Positions 53,612 to 62,122 of a stretch of DNA of 64,000 bases are shown in pieces. The notes under the pieces were generated by a model, which was given only the letters and a program-made list of their open reading frames with translations, did not search any database and had not been told where the DNA came from. The stretch comes from Nocardiopsis sp. N85 (lineage in GTDB: Bacteria; Actinomycetota; Actinomycetes; Streptosporangiales; Streptosporangiaceae). The DNA is taken from contig NZ_JARBUT010000010.1 of assembly GCF_028882275.1 (NCBI RefSeq), positions 1-64,000 on the forward strand, read 5' to 3'. Numbering within the stretch: the stretch's first letter is position 1; each line of letters opens with the position of its first letter. The position numbers were made by a program, and so were the translations under genes.

Positions 53612-54676
53612 ATGGCACAGTCCTCACCCGGCAACGGCGCCTCCCCACCGGGGACCGAGAGCGCCCCGGGCGAGCCCACCCGACTGCTGCGCGCCGCGCT
53701 GCACGAGGTGTCCACGGTCATCGTCGGGCAGGAGCGCATGGTCGAGCGCTCCCTGATCGCGCTGGTCGCCAAGGGCCACTGCCTCATCGAGGGCGTACCC
53801 GGCATCGCCAAGACGTTGGCGGTGTCCACCCTGGCCAAGGTCACCGGTGGCTCGTTCGCCCGCGTCCAGTTCACCCCCGACCTGGTCCCCTCCGACATCG
53901 TCGGCACCCGCATCTACCATCCCTCCACCGAGAAGTTCGACGTGGAGCTGGGCCCGGTGTTCGCCAACTTCGTGCTGGCCGACGAGATCAACCGCGCCCC
54001 CGCCAAGGTGCAGTCGGCCCTGCTGGAGGTCATGGCCGAACGGCAGGTCTCCCTGGGAGGGACCACCTATCCCCTCCCCTCCCCGTTCATCGTCATCGCC
54101 ACACAGAACCCGGTGGAGTCCGAGGGCGTCTACCCGCTGCCCGAGGCCCAGCGCGACCGCTTCCTGATGAAGGTGGAGGTCGGGCACCCCAAGGCGCACG
54201 AGGAGATGGAGATCCTGCGCCGGATGTCCGCCACTCCGCCCACCGCCCACCAGATCCTGGACCCGGTCACCCTGGGCGAGTTGCAGACCGACGCCGAACA
54301 CGTGCACGTCCACCAGCTCATCGCCGACTACGTGGTGCGCCTGGTCATGGCCACCCGCGAGCCGGAGGCCCACCAGATGCCCGACCTGCGGGGCGTGCTG
54401 GAGGTCGGCGCCAGTCCGCGCGCCACCCTGGGTCTGGTGGCGGCCGCACGCGCCCTGGCCCTGCTGCGCGGGCGCGACTACGTGCTGCCCGACGACGTGC
54501 GGGTGCTGGCCCGCGACATCATCGCGCACCGGTTGGTGCTCAGCTTCGACGCCCTGGCCGACGGGGTCACCGCCGCGCAGGTGGTGGACCGCATCCTGGC
54601 GACCGTGCCGGCGCCCCGGGTGATCTGGGACGAACCCCCCAGCGGGGAGACCGCCTCCTTCGCGCCCCAGAGGTGA
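53612..54676 (+). CDS. MoxR-type AAA+ ATPase
   Basis: A 354-residue MoxR ATPase. The Walker A is EGVPGIAKT (about residues 60-68) and Walker B LADEINRAPAKVQSALLEVM (about 123-142). Sensor 1 is IATQNPVESEGVYPLPEAQR (about 160-180), and the sensor 2 region is VGASPRATLGLVAAARALAL. MoxR proteins act with DUF58 and VWA proteins as chaperones in assembling or activating envelope or metal-containing complexes. GGAAGGCGG precedes the ATG. It is the first gene of a three-gene operon (7-bp gap to the next). Confidence 0.93.
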   Translation: MAQSSPGNGASPPGTESAPGEPTRLLRAALHEVSTVIVGQERMVERSLIALVAKGHCLIEGVPGIAKTLAVSTLAKVTGGSFARVQFTPDLVPSDIVGTRIYHPSTEKFDVELGPVFANFVLADEINRAPAKVQSALLEVMAERQVSLGGTTYPLPSPFIVIATQNPVESEGVYPLPEAQRDRFLMKVEVGHPKAHEEMEILRRMSATPPTAHQILDPVTLGELQTDAEHVHVHQLIADYVVRLVMATREPEAHQMPDLRGVLEVGASPRATLGLVAAARALALLRGRDYVLPDDVRVLARDIIAHRLVLSFDALADGVTAAQVVDRILATVPAPRVIWDEPPSGETASFAPQR

Positions 54677-54683
54677 TGGGACC

Positions 54684-55652
54684 GTGACCACCCCCGTTCT
54701 GGGCTCCGATCCGCGTATCCGCGCCGCGCTGCGCCGGTTGGACCTGCGCGTCGTGCACCGGTTGGACGGTCTGCTGCACGGCGAGCACCTGGGCCTGCGG
54801 CTGGGTCCGGGCTCGGAGGCCGCCGAGGCCCGGCTGTACCAGCCGGGCGAGGACGACGTACGGCGCATGGACTGGGCGGTGACCGCCCGGACCGACACCC
54901 CCCACGTGCGCGACCTGGTCGCCGACCGTGAGTTGGAGAGCTGGACCTTGCTGGACCTGTCGGCGAGCATGGACTTCGGGACCGGGCTGCGGCTCAAACG
55001 CGAGGTGGCCGTGGGCGCCATGGTCGCCGCGAACCTGCTCACCCAGCGGGTGGGCGACCGGTTCGGCGCGCACTTCCTGCACCGGGGGGTGATCCGCCGT
55101 TGGCCGGCCCGGTCGGGCAACGAGGCCCTGCTGTCGTTGTTGGCGACGGTGGCCGCCGCCCCCACCGGCGACGACCCGGACCCCCCGCCGCACCGGGCGG
55201 GGCTGGCCGACGCGATCGACGACCTGGGGCGCACCCGGCGCCGACGCGGTCTGCGGGTGATCGTCTCCGACTTCCTGGACACCCCGGCCTTCGACGGCGA
55301 GGTGCCCTGGGAGCGGCCGATGCGTCAGGTGTCCTCTCGGCATCAGGTGCTGGTGGTGGAGGTGATCGACCCCCGGGAGCTGGATCTTCCCGAGGTGGGC
55401 GACGTCACGTTGCGCGACCCGGTGAGCGGGATGGTGCGCGATGTGCGGTTGACCCGTTCGGTGCGCGAGCGTTACCGGGCGGCGGCCCGGGCCCAGCGGG
55501 AGCGGGTGCGCGACGCGCTGCGCGGATGCGGGGTGCACCACCTGGTGCTACGGACCGACCGCGATTGGGTACTGGACATCGCACGGTTCGTGATCCATCA
55601 GAGACGTACCGCGCATCGGCTGTCCCGGCACACGCCGGGGGTGGCGCGGTGA
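54684..55652 (+). CDS. DUF58 domain protein of the MoxR operon
   Basis: A 322-residue protein. The DUF58 signature is clear: LYQPGEDDVRRMDWAVTART, then DTPHVRDLVADRELESWTLL (about residues 51-90), followed by the VWA-like DLSASMDFGTG with a MIDAS-type D-x-S-x-S. The rest contains LRVIVSDFLDT and VEVIDPRELDLPEVGDVTL. No membrane helices. In MoxR operons DUF58 proteins bind the ATPase and its VWA partner. GTG start at 54684, after GGTGATGGGACC. Adjacent and co-directional with both neighbours. Confidence 0.9.
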   Translation: MTTPVLGSDPRIRAALRRLDLRVVHRLDGLLHGEHLGLRLGPGSEAAEARLYQPGEDDVRRMDWAVTARTDTPHVRDLVADRELESWTLLDLSASMDFGTGLRLKREVAVGAMVAANLLTQRVGDRFGAHFLHRGVIRRWPARSGNEALLSLLATVAAAPTGDDPDPPPHRAGLADAIDDLGRTRRRRGLRVIVSDFLDTPAFDGEVPWERPMRQVSSRHQVLVVEVIDPRELDLPEVGDVTLRDPVSGMVRDVRLTRSVRERYRAAARAQRERVRDALRGCGVHHLVLRTDRDWVLDIARFVIHQRRTAHRLSRHTPGVAR

Positions 55653-55686
55653 CGGCGGGTCGTGGCTGGAGACGGGGGAACGGGCG

Positions 55687-56634
55687 ATGACCTTCCTGGA
55701 ACCGGAGCGGCTGTGGTGGCTGCTCCTGCTCGTGCCGCTGCTGGGTGCGTACGTGTTCGCGCAGACGCAGCGGCGCGAGTACACGGTGCGGTTCACCAAC
55801 CTGTCCCTGTTGGACCAGGTGGTCCCGCACCGGCCGGACGTGCGCAGACACGTGCCCACGGCGTTGTTCACCCTGACGCTGGGGGTGTTGATCGCCTCGA
55901 TGGCGCTTCCGGCGATGCCGGTGGAGCAGCCGCGCGAACGTGCCACGATCATCGTCGCGGTCGACGTGTCGTTGTCCATGGCGGCCACCGACATCGAACC
56001 GGACCGGTTGCGGGCGGCCAAGGAGTCGGCGCAGGGGTTCGTGGCGACGTTGCCGGACCGGTTCAACGTGGGCCTGGTGGCGTTCTCGGCGCAGGCGACG
56101 GTGGTCTCCTCGCCCACCCATGACCATCAGGCGGTGATCGGGTCGATCGAGAACCTCCAGCTGGGTCCGGGGACCGCGATCGGCGAAGGTGTGTTCGCCT
56201 CGCTGGACGCGATCCGCGGGTTCGACGAGGAGTCCCAGGACGATCCGCCTCCGTCGGCGATCGTGCTGCTCTCGGACGGGGAGAACACCAGCGGCCGGGA
56301 GATCGCCCAGGCCTCGGCGGCGGCCCGGCAGGAGGGCGTGCCGGTGTCCACGATCGCGTTCGGTACCGGGGCGGCGATGATCGAGATCGACGGCTACCAG
56401 GTCCCGGCGGACATCGACAAGGAGGCGTTGCAGGAGTTGGCCCAGGTGACCGAGGGTCACTTCTACGAGGCCGAGAGCGAGACCGAGCTGGACGACGTCT
56501 ACGAGGACATCGGGTCGTCGCTGGGCACCGAGACGGTTCACGAGGAGATCGTCACACGGTTCGTGCTGATCGCCATCCTGTTGGCGTTGGCGACGGCGGC
56601 GACCTCGTTGCTGTGGTTCCAGCGCCTTCCGTAG
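55687..56634 (+). CDS. VWA-domain membrane protein (BatA-like)
   Basis: A 315-residue protein with a topology typical of BatA: two N-terminal helices (LWWLLLLVPLLGAYVFAQ at about residues 9-26 and ALFTLTLGVLIASMALPAM at about 59-77), a VWA domain and a C-terminal helix (FVLIAILLALATAATSLLWF). The MIDAS is intact: VAVDVSLSM (D-x-S-x-S, about 92-100), with Thr in GPGTAIGEG and Asp in LLSDGENTSG. It is the substrate or partner of the MoxR ATPase. The 34-bp gap from DUF58 places it in the operon; no BatB or transglutaminase gene follows. Confidence 0.9.
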   Translation: MTFLEPERLWWLLLLVPLLGAYVFAQTQRREYTVRFTNLSLLDQVVPHRPDVRRHVPTALFTLTLGVLIASMALPAMPVEQPRERATIIVAVDVSLSMAATDIEPDRLRAAKESAQGFVATLPDRFNVGLVAFSAQATVVSSPTHDHQAVIGSIENLQLGPGTAIGEGVFASLDAIRGFDEESQDDPPPSAIVLLSDGENTSGREIAQASAAARQEGVPVSTIAFGTGAAMIEIDGYQVPADIDKEALQELAQVTEGHFYEAESETELDDVYEDIGSSLGTETVHEEIVTRFVLIAILLALATAATSLLWFQRLP

Positions 56635-56775
56635 ACTCGTGACGTGCGGCGGACAGGGGCGAACTCCGATGTTCGTGTCCTGGGTCACATCCCTTTGGGT
56701 GGGGCTTGCCCCTTTCCCGTCATCCGCACGGGTTAGCGTTGGCATGTTTTGTCATGCTCACTCAGTTGAGGAACG

Positions 56776-57504
56776 ATGCCGAACATGCCCGCCACTCCGA
56801 CCGCCATCTGCTTCGATCTGGACGACACCCTGATCGACGACGTCGCCGCGTCCTCGGCCGGGCTGCGCGCGCTCATGGAGCGGCTCGGTCACCCGGACTT
56901 CGGCGCCGCCCGAATGCTGTGGGACGTACAGACCGAGATCTCCTTCGGCGCCTACCTGCGCGGCGACCTGAGCCTGGAACAGCAGCGCCGCGACCGCGTG
57001 CGGGCCCTGGCCGTCCAGGCCGGTCACTCCGGCATCGCCGACCCGCACTGCGACGAGCTCTACCGCCTGTACCTGGACGCCCACCGCAGCGGTTGGCAGG
57101 TCTTCCCCGACACGATCCCCGCCCTCAACGCCCTGGCCTCGGCCGGCTACCGCCTGGCCGTCCTGACCAACGGCATCGAGGCCCTCCAGCACGCCAAGCT
57201 CCAGGCCCTGGAACTGACCCCCTACTTCCACACCGTGGTCTGCGCCGACACCGCGGGCGCCGGCAAGCCCGACCCCCGTATCTTCCACATCGCCGCCCAG
57301 CGCCTGGGCGTGAACACCACCGCCTGCTGGCACGTGGGCGACCAGATCCAGGCCGACGGCGTGGGCGCGGTGGCCTCGCGCATGCGTCCGGTGCTCATCG
57401 ACCGCCACCACGGCCGCCGCTACCCGGGCGTCACCACCGTCCACAACCTGGACGAACTGCTGCGTCTGGTCGGTCTGCCCTCCCTCACCGCGGGGTCCCT
57501 GTGA
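56776..57504 (+). CDS. HAD-family hydrolase
   Basis: A 242-residue haloacid-dehalogenase-fold phosphatase. Motif I is CFDLDDTLIDD (about residues 11-21), motif II LAVLTNGIEALQHAKLQALE, motif III KPDPRIFHIAAQRLGV and motif IV WHVGDQIQADGVGAVASRM. It resembles the YjjG/YigB-type nucleotidase group, so a nucleotide or sugar phosphate is a likely substrate. GAGGAAC precedes the ATG. The TGA overlaps the GTG of the Nudix gene (GTGA), so the two are translationally coupled. Confidence 0.9.
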   Translation: MPNMPATPTAICFDLDDTLIDDVAASSAGLRALMERLGHPDFGAARMLWDVQTEISFGAYLRGDLSLEQQRRDRVRALAVQAGHSGIADPHCDELYRLYLDAHRSGWQVFPDTIPALNALASAGYRLAVLTNGIEALQHAKLQALELTPYFHTVVCADTAGAGKPDPRIFHIAAQRLGVNTTACWHVGDQIQADGVGAVASRMRPVLIDRHHGRRYPGVTTVHNLDELLRLVGLPSLTAGSL

Positions 57505-58283
57505 CACCGGTCCCCGAGCCGCTCCCCCGCCGGGTCACCGTGCACCTGGTCACCGGTGGACCGGCCGGGCCACGACTGTTCGGAGCCCGGGTGCTCTTCG
57601 GACAGGACCCGGCCGACGTCGCCCGCCGGTTGGGCGGCCTGTCCGACGAGGCGCCGCTGATCGCCCTGGACGTGATCACCGAGGTCGCCTCGACCCCCGG
57701 CCGCGCCCCGACACCGCTGCACGTGGACCGTGTGATCTTCGCGACCCCCCGAGCAGTCGACGCCTGGCCGGCCGTCCTGCCGCCGCACGGCATGGAACCG
57801 ATGCTCGCCGACCTGGTCGCGGACGAGCCCGCCCCGGCCGTGGACCGGCCCCGGCTGCGCCGTATGGCCTCCTACGGGATCGTCACCGACCCGACGGGCC
57901 GCATCATGCTCAGCCTCATCGCCGACGGTTTCCCGGGCGCCGGCACCTGGCACCTGCCCGGCGGAGGTGTCGACCCCGGCGAGGACGTGCGCTCGGCGCT
58001 GCGTCGCGAGGTGTGGGAGGAGACCGGTCAGCAGGGCGTGGTGGGCCGGTTGATCACCGTCTCCAGCCACCACCGTGTGCCGATCACGGGACACGAGGTG
58101 TACGCGGTGTGGGTGTTCTCCCACGTGCACGTGGCCCACCCGGGCCCGGCCCGGGTGCTGGAGGAGAACGGGTCGACCGCCGACTGCGCCTGGTTCACCC
58201 CCGAGCAGCTGGGGGGAGTGCGCCTGTCCGCCACGACCCGACGCGGGCTGGAACACCTGGTCGGAGAGGCCCGCCCGGCCTGA
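57501..58283 (+). CDS. Nudix hydrolase with N-terminal extension
   Basis: A 260-residue protein. The N-terminal 115 residues have no family I can name (RVTVHLVTGGPAGPRLFGAR and DEAPLIALDVITEVASTPGR). The C-terminal Nudix domain begins near residue 120 (MASYGIVTDPTGRIMLSLIA). The Nudix box is GGGVDPGEDVRSALRREVWE then ETG (G-x5-E-x7-R-E-x2-E-E-x-G). It hydrolyses a nucleoside diphosphate derivative. It is coupled to the HAD phosphatase by GTGA overlap, suggesting that the two act on sequential phosphates or in nucleotide clean-up. Confidence 0.9.
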   Translation: MTPVPEPLPRRVTVHLVTGGPAGPRLFGARVLFGQDPADVARRLGGLSDEAPLIALDVITEVASTPGRAPTPLHVDRVIFATPRAVDAWPAVLPPHGMEPMLADLVADEPAPAVDRPRLRRMASYGIVTDPTGRIMLSLIADGFPGAGTWHLPGGGVDPGEDVRSALRREVWEETGQQGVVGRLITVSSHHRVPITGHEVYAVWVFSHVHVAHPGPARVLEENGSTADCAWFTPEQLGGVRLSATTRRGLEHLVGEARPA

Positions 58284-58323
58284 CACGCCCCACCGCGAGG
58301 GCTCCGGTGGGAGATGGGAGGAC

Positions 58324-59595
58324 TCAGTCGCCGGTCCGGGCGCTCAGACGCTCGCGCACCCACCACAGGGCGGCGCCCGACGCCAGCACGACGGCCCCGA
58401 TACCGACCACGGGCAACGGCAGGCTGCACGCCAGCACGACACAGCCCACCAGGCCGCCCAGGGGCACCAGGAGCGGGGGACGGGGCTCGTCGGGTCCCAG
58501 GCGCAGCGCCGAGGCGTTGGTGATGGCGTAGTAGACCAGCACCCCGAACGCGGAGAAGGAGATCGCGCCGGTCAGGTCGGTGAACAACACCAGGACCACC
58601 ACGACCGCGGCGATCGCCGCCTCGGCGTACACCGGCACCCCGTGGCGGCCGCTCCTCAGGGCCAGGACCCGGGGCAGATGCCCGTCGGCGGCCATCGCCG
58701 CGGTGGTGCGCGTGATCCCCATCAGGAGGGCGACGAGGGCGCCCAGGCTGGCCACGGCCGCGCCCACGGCCACGATCGGCACCGCCCACTCCAGCCCGGC
58801 GACCCGCACCACGTCGATCATCGGGGCGGTGGAGGTGATGAGCCTCTCACGGCCCAGGACGATGAGCGTGCCGGTGCCCACCACCAGGTAGATCAGCAGC
58901 ACCCCGCCCAGGGACAGGGCGATCGCGCGGGGGATGGTGGTCTCGGGGCGGCGGACCTCGCCGCCCAGCGTGGCCACCCGGGCGTATCCGGTGAACGCGA
59001 AGAAGATCATCCCGGCGGCGCCCAGCACCCCGAAGGACCCCGGCCAGGGGCCCAGACCGTCGATCTCGGCCACGGCGGCCAGACGGCCGCTCATCGACAT
59101 GGCGACCACGATCCCGGCCAGGACCGCCAGGACCACGACGAGCAGGCTCTTGACCACGAACGTGGACCGTCGGATCCCCCGATGGCCCACCACCGTCATC
59201 GCGATCACGGCGGCGGCCGCCACGGGTCTCTCCCAACCGGGGAGGACGTAGGTGGCGAAGGTGAGCGCCATGGCGGCACAGGAGGCGATCTTGCCCACCA
59301 CGAACGACCACCCGGCCAGATAGCCCCATAGGTCGCCCAGACGCGCCCGCCCGTACACGTAGGCGCCGCCCGACTCGGGATGGCAGGCGGCCAGACGGGC
59401 GGAGGACACCGCGTTGCAGTAGGCGACCAGCCCGGCGATGAGGATCGCCACGGGCAGCCACGCGCCGGCGTGCTGCGCGGCGGGGGCGAACACGGAGAAG
59501 ACCCCCGCTCCCAGCATCGCGCCGGCGCCGATGGCGACCGCGTCGACGGTGCCGAGCGCCCGTGCGGGTCCGGTCTGCGGTGATGAGGTGGTCAA
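58324..59595 (-). CDS. APC-superfamily amino acid permease
   Basis: A 423-residue, 11-12-helix transporter. The first helix is GTVDAVAIGAGAMLGAGVFS (substrate/Na-site region of LeuT-fold proteins), followed by YCNAVSSARLAACHPESGGA with YVYGRARLGDLWGYLAGWSF (APC motif). Later parts are FFAFTGYARVATLGGEVRRP (motif with E-R-P, about residues 202-221) and ITRTTAAMAADGHLPRVLA. It imports an amino acid or amine by proton symport. A TTG start at 59595 is used, with AGGAG seven bases upstream. No regulator is adjacent. Confidence 0.9.
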   Translation of the reverse strand: MTTSSPQTGPARALGTVDAVAIGAGAMLGAGVFSVFAPAAQHAGAWLPVAILIAGLVAYCNAVSSARLAACHPESGGAYVYGRARLGDLWGYLAGWSFVVGKIASCAAMALTFATYVLPGWERPVAAAAVIAMTVVGHRGIRRSTFVVKSLLVVVLAVLAGIVVAMSMSGRLAAVAEIDGLGPWPGSFGVLGAAGMIFFAFTGYARVATLGGEVRRPETTIPRAIALSLGGVLLIYLVVGTGTLIVLGRERLITSTAPMIDVVRVAGLEWAVPIVAVGAAVASLGALVALLMGITRTTAAMAADGHLPRVLALRSGRHGVPVYAEAAIAAVVVVLVLFTDLTGAISFSAFGVLVYYAITNASALRLGPDEPRPPLLVPLGGLVGCVVLACSLPLPVVGIGAVVLASGAALWWVRERLSARTGD

Positions 59596-59778
59596 CGGGC
59601 GTCTCCTTGCCTGATGGACGTCGATGGCGGGCGCTCGGGCCCGGGGCCTCCCTCCCGGTCGACGTTTCGAGTGTGCCCGATGCCGGTGACCGCCGAGTGC
59701 GTTCCTCCCGGGGTGGGGGTGGCCACTTCCGGTCCTGCGGGCGCCCACGGGACCGGAGCGGAGGGGCCGGACAGGGAA

Positions 59779-59807
59779 GGACCCCCGACCCGTGGGGTCG
59801 GGGGTCC
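59779..59807 (-). terminator. Terminator of the DUF1918-DUF1876 gene
   Basis: Perfect 13-bp arms (GGACCCCCGACCC/GGGTCGGGGGTCC) around GTG, just after the stop at 59833 on the - strand. Confidence 0.8.
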
Positions 59808-59832
59808 GGTGCCTCCCGCTCGCCGCACCCGA

Positions 59833-60339
59833 TCAGGTGGGACGCCACGGGGTGCCGGTGTTGTCGTTGATGTCCTCCGCGGCGACCTGCCGGAGCTGAC
59901 GTGAGAGATCGGACAGGGCCCGGGAGACGGCGAGTTCCTCACCGATCTCGGGGACGTCCACGTCCATCGGGTGTTTGCGGGCCATGCCGTGTCCGCGCAG
60001 CGCCGTACCGTCGTCGGCGACCATGCCCACCTCGGCCCAGGTCCGCGCGGCATCGCCCTCGTTCTCCTCGGCGATGACGACGTCGACGTTCCAGCGCTTG
60101 GTCGTGTGCATCTGCGCCCCCTCCGTGATCGTCCCGGCCCCCGTGCCGGGTGGGTGTTCGATGTGCGCGTCCGGTCCCGGGTAGACCAGAGCGTCGTGTC
60201 CCCGCTCGGCGTCGAGCCAGTGCACCCGGTACGGGGGCTCTCCACCCGACCCCCGGACACCCGTGACGATCCCGGTCCGACGGTGCGTGTCGGCACGCCG
60301 GCCCTCGACGACCAGACGATCTCCTACCTGTGCTCGCAT
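59833..60339 (-). CDS. DUF1918-DUF1876 fusion protein
   Basis: A 168-residue protein joining two small actinobacterial domains that are often separate. Residues 1-62 are DUF1918, an SH3-like barrel (QVGDRLVVEGRRADTHRRTG, then YRVHWLDAERGHDALVYPGP). Residues about 80-160 are DUF1876, an alpha/beta dsRBD-like fold (KRWNVDVVIAEENEGDAART, then VDVPEIGEELAVSRALSDLS). The role of both is unknown, but DUF1876 proteins are linked to stress and osmotic regulons in Streptomyces. The hinge (GPDAHIEHPPGTGAGTITEG) is clear. ATG at 60339 with GGGGG upstream. Confidence 0.88.
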   Translation of the reverse strand: MRAQVGDRLVVEGRRADTHRRTGIVTGVRGSGGEPPYRVHWLDAERGHDALVYPGPDAHIEHPPGTGAGTITEGAQMHTTKRWNVDVVIAEENEGDAARTWAEVGMVADDGTALRGHGMARKHPMDVDVPEIGEELAVSRALSDLSRQLRQVAAEDINDNTGTPWRPT

Positions 60340-60477
60340 GGGTTCCCCCGCAAACCTCGGCTACCTCCATCTTCGGTACCCGCCACCGGGTCGTGGCGGG
60401 GCTTGGCGTGTCGTTTCCCGCGGCATGTGAGGTTTTTACCCGGCCCCGACGCCCGTCGGTGCTGGTAGCGTCACGGC

Positions 60478-61128
60478 GTGGCCCAGCACTACTTCGACTC
60501 CGACCCGGACGCCGCCAGCCGTCCCTCCACCGCCGACCTGGTCCTGCCCGACCTGCACCTGAGGTTGCACACCGATCGCGGGATCTTCTCGCCCGACAAG
60601 ATCGACCTGGGCACCCGGGTCCTGCTGGAGACGGTGCCGGCGCCCCCGCCCGAGGGTCGGCTGCTGGACCTGGGCTGCGGTTACGGTCCGATCGCCCTGA
60701 CCCTGGCCTCGCGCGCCCCCGCCGCGACCGTGCTGGGGGTGGACGTCAACTCCCGCGCGGTGGGACTGGCCCGGCGCAACGCCTCCGGGCACGGACTGGA
60801 CAACGCCCGGTTCGCGCTGATCACCCCGGAGGGGGAGGCCGCCGAGGACGACGGCCCCGTCCTGGCCGGGCCCTTCGACGCGATCTGGTCCAACCCGCCG
60901 ATCCGCGTCGGCAAGGACGTCCTGCACACCCTGCTGCGCGTGTGGCTGGGCCGGCTGTCCGTCGAGGGGGTCGCCCACCTGGTGGTGCAGCGCCATCTGG
61001 GCGCCGACTCCCTCCAGAAGTGGCTGGACGCCCAGGGGTTCCCCGCGGAGCGGGTCGCCTCCCGGGCGGGCTTTCGCGTGTTGGCGGTGCGCCGCGCCGG
61101 GACCGACGGGGACGCCGCGCTCCGGTGA
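60478..61128 (+). CDS. RsmC-like rRNA methyltransferase
   Basis: A 216-residue class I methyltransferase of the MTS family. Motif I is LLDLGCGYGPIALTLASRAP (about residues 62-81), then VLGVDVNSRAVGLARRNASG. The N-P-P motif used to hold the target exocyclic amine is SNPPIRVGK (about 140-148), and RHLGADSLQKWLDAQGF follows. Small bacterial MTS enzymes methylate guanine N2 of 16S rRNA (G1207 type). The GTG at 60478 is 6 nt after TAGCGT, so the message is probably leaderless. A terminator hairpin at 61170-61201 follows. Confidence 0.87.
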   Translation: MAQHYFDSDPDAASRPSTADLVLPDLHLRLHTDRGIFSPDKIDLGTRVLLETVPAPPPEGRLLDLGCGYGPIALTLASRAPAATVLGVDVNSRAVGLARRNASGHGLDNARFALITPEGEAAEDDGPVLAGPFDAIWSNPPIRVGKDVLHTLLRVWLGRLSVEGVAHLVVQRHLGADSLQKWLDAQGFPAERVASRAGFRVLAVRRAGTDGDAALR

Positions 61129-61169
61129 GGGACCGCGCGGCGCGGCCCGCGCGGAAACCGCGCCTTGGA

Positions 61170-61201
61170 CACGTGTGCCCCGTTGTGTCCGGGCACACGT
61201 G
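61170..61201 (+). terminator. Terminator between the two RNA methyltransferase genes
   Basis: Perfect 11-bp arms (CACGTGTGCCC/GGGCACACGTG) around a 10-nt loop, 42 bp after the stop. Confidence 0.75.
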
Positions 61202-61291
61202 CATGGTGGCCCCCCTGCCGGTAACCTGTGGTGCGAGCACCCGACGGGTGCCGACACCCATCCACGGATCCCGCTGAGGAACACACCGCAG

Positions 61292-61852
61292 TTGAGCACG
61301 CAGTTGCGCCCTACGGACGTCAAACGCCTGAACCGCCAATGGCGCAGGAGCACCGAGGGGCGCCTCGCCCTGATCGTCGAATCGGTCACCCAGCCCTACA
61401 ACCTCGGCTCGATCCTGCGCACCTGCGCGACCCTCGGGGTGGACCGGCTCTGGCTCACCGGCAACAGCGCCGACCCCTTGGACCCCAAGGTCGGCAAGAC
61501 CGCCCTGGGCACCGCCGCCAAGGTGGCCCACGTCCGGGTCGACTCCACCGCCGAGGCGCTGACCGCCGCCCGCGGTGACGGGTACAAGGTGGTCGCCCTC
61601 GAACTGGCCTCCGGGGCCGTGCCGTTGCACGCCGCCCCGTTGGAGGCCGACGTGTGCCTGGCCGTCGGCGCCGAGGACCACGGTTGCTCCCCCGCCCTCC
61701 TGGCGGGCGCGGACGCCATCACCTATATTCCCCAGATCGGGCGGGTGGGATCGCTGAACGTGGCCGTGGCCACCGCGATCGCGCTCGCCGAGGCCCGCCG
61801 TCGTGAGTGGGCCTCCCTCGGTGGTGAGGCCGACGCCGTGATCGGGAACTGA
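61292..61852 (+). CDS. TrmH-type tRNA/rRNA 2'-O-methyltransferase
   Basis: A 186-residue SPOUT enzyme. The signature knot is visible: VTQPYNLGSILRTCATLGVD (motif 1, with N and R, about residues 32-51), LAVGAEDHGCSPALLAGADA (motif 2) and YIPQIGRVGSLNVAVATAI (motif 3, with the S-L-N-V-A, about 148-166). It transfers methyl from SAM to the 2'-hydroxyl of an RNA ribose, as TrmH does at tRNA G18. The TTG at 61292 is the likely start, with GAGGA upstream; the protein lacks a separate RNA-binding domain. Confidence 0.87.
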   Translation: MSTQLRPTDVKRLNRQWRRSTEGRLALIVESVTQPYNLGSILRTCATLGVDRLWLTGNSADPLDPKVGKTALGTAAKVAHVRVDSTAEALTAARGDGYKVVALELASGAVPLHAAPLEADVCLAVGAEDHGCSPALLAGADAITYIPQIGRVGSLNVAVATAIALAEARRREWASLGGEADAVIGN

Positions 61853-61860
61853 TCGGATGA

Positions 61861-61881
61861 GGCGGGGAACTTTTCCCCGCC
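61861..61881 (+). terminator. Terminator after the TrmH-type gene
   Basis: Perfect 9-bp arms (GGCGGGGAA/TTCCCCGCC) around CTT, 8 bp after the stop. Confidence 0.8.
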
Positions 61882-61901
61882 CTCCTTCGTCCTTGATCGC
61901 G

Positions 61902-62095
61902 GACAGGTCTCCCACCTGTCACAGCCGTACCCGAAACGGCGAAATCCTGAGCGCATGAGCGCAGAGAGAGGAACAGTGGACCCGTCCCGAAGTACCGGCG
62001 GCATCCCCAAGGGATGCTGCGGCTCCGAAACCGACGAGCCTCCTTCTCCAGGGGGCACGCGCCCTCACAGAACCGTTCCCGGTGACACCGGGAAC
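61902..62095 (+). promoter_or_regulatory. Structured leader of the CNNM/CorC operon
   Basis: Two further hairpins lie between the TrmH terminator and the transporter start: GACAGGT/ACCTGTC (61902-61920) and GTTCCCGG/CCGGGAAC (62075-62095). A short open frame (61955-62122) also crosses this segment. The arrangement suggests a regulated leader, but it does not match the M-box or any riboswitch I know well. Confidence 0.35.
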
Positions 62096-62122
62096 ACCTC
62101 CCAGGCGGTGCGTGTCCGATGA
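61955..62122 (+). CDS. Possible short upstream ORF coupled to the CorC-like gene
   Basis: A 55-codon frame from ATG 61955. Its stop TGA overlaps the second ATG of the transporter gene as TGATG, as seen in coupled pairs. The peptide (MSAERGTVDPSRSTGG..., with a CC pair in PKGCCGSETD) has no known match and lacks a good ribosome-binding site. It may be a real leader peptide or a chance frame. Confidence 0.3.
   Translation: MSAERGTVDPSRSTGGIPKGCCGSETDEPPSPGGTRPHRTVPGDTGNTSQAVRVR

Noticed and set aside
61902..62095. M-box magnesium riboswitch or ydaO (c-di-AMP) riboswitch before the CNNM/CorC genes
   Set aside because: The conserved cores of these classes as I remember them are not seen; only two generic hairpins are present. 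Left as a structured leader.
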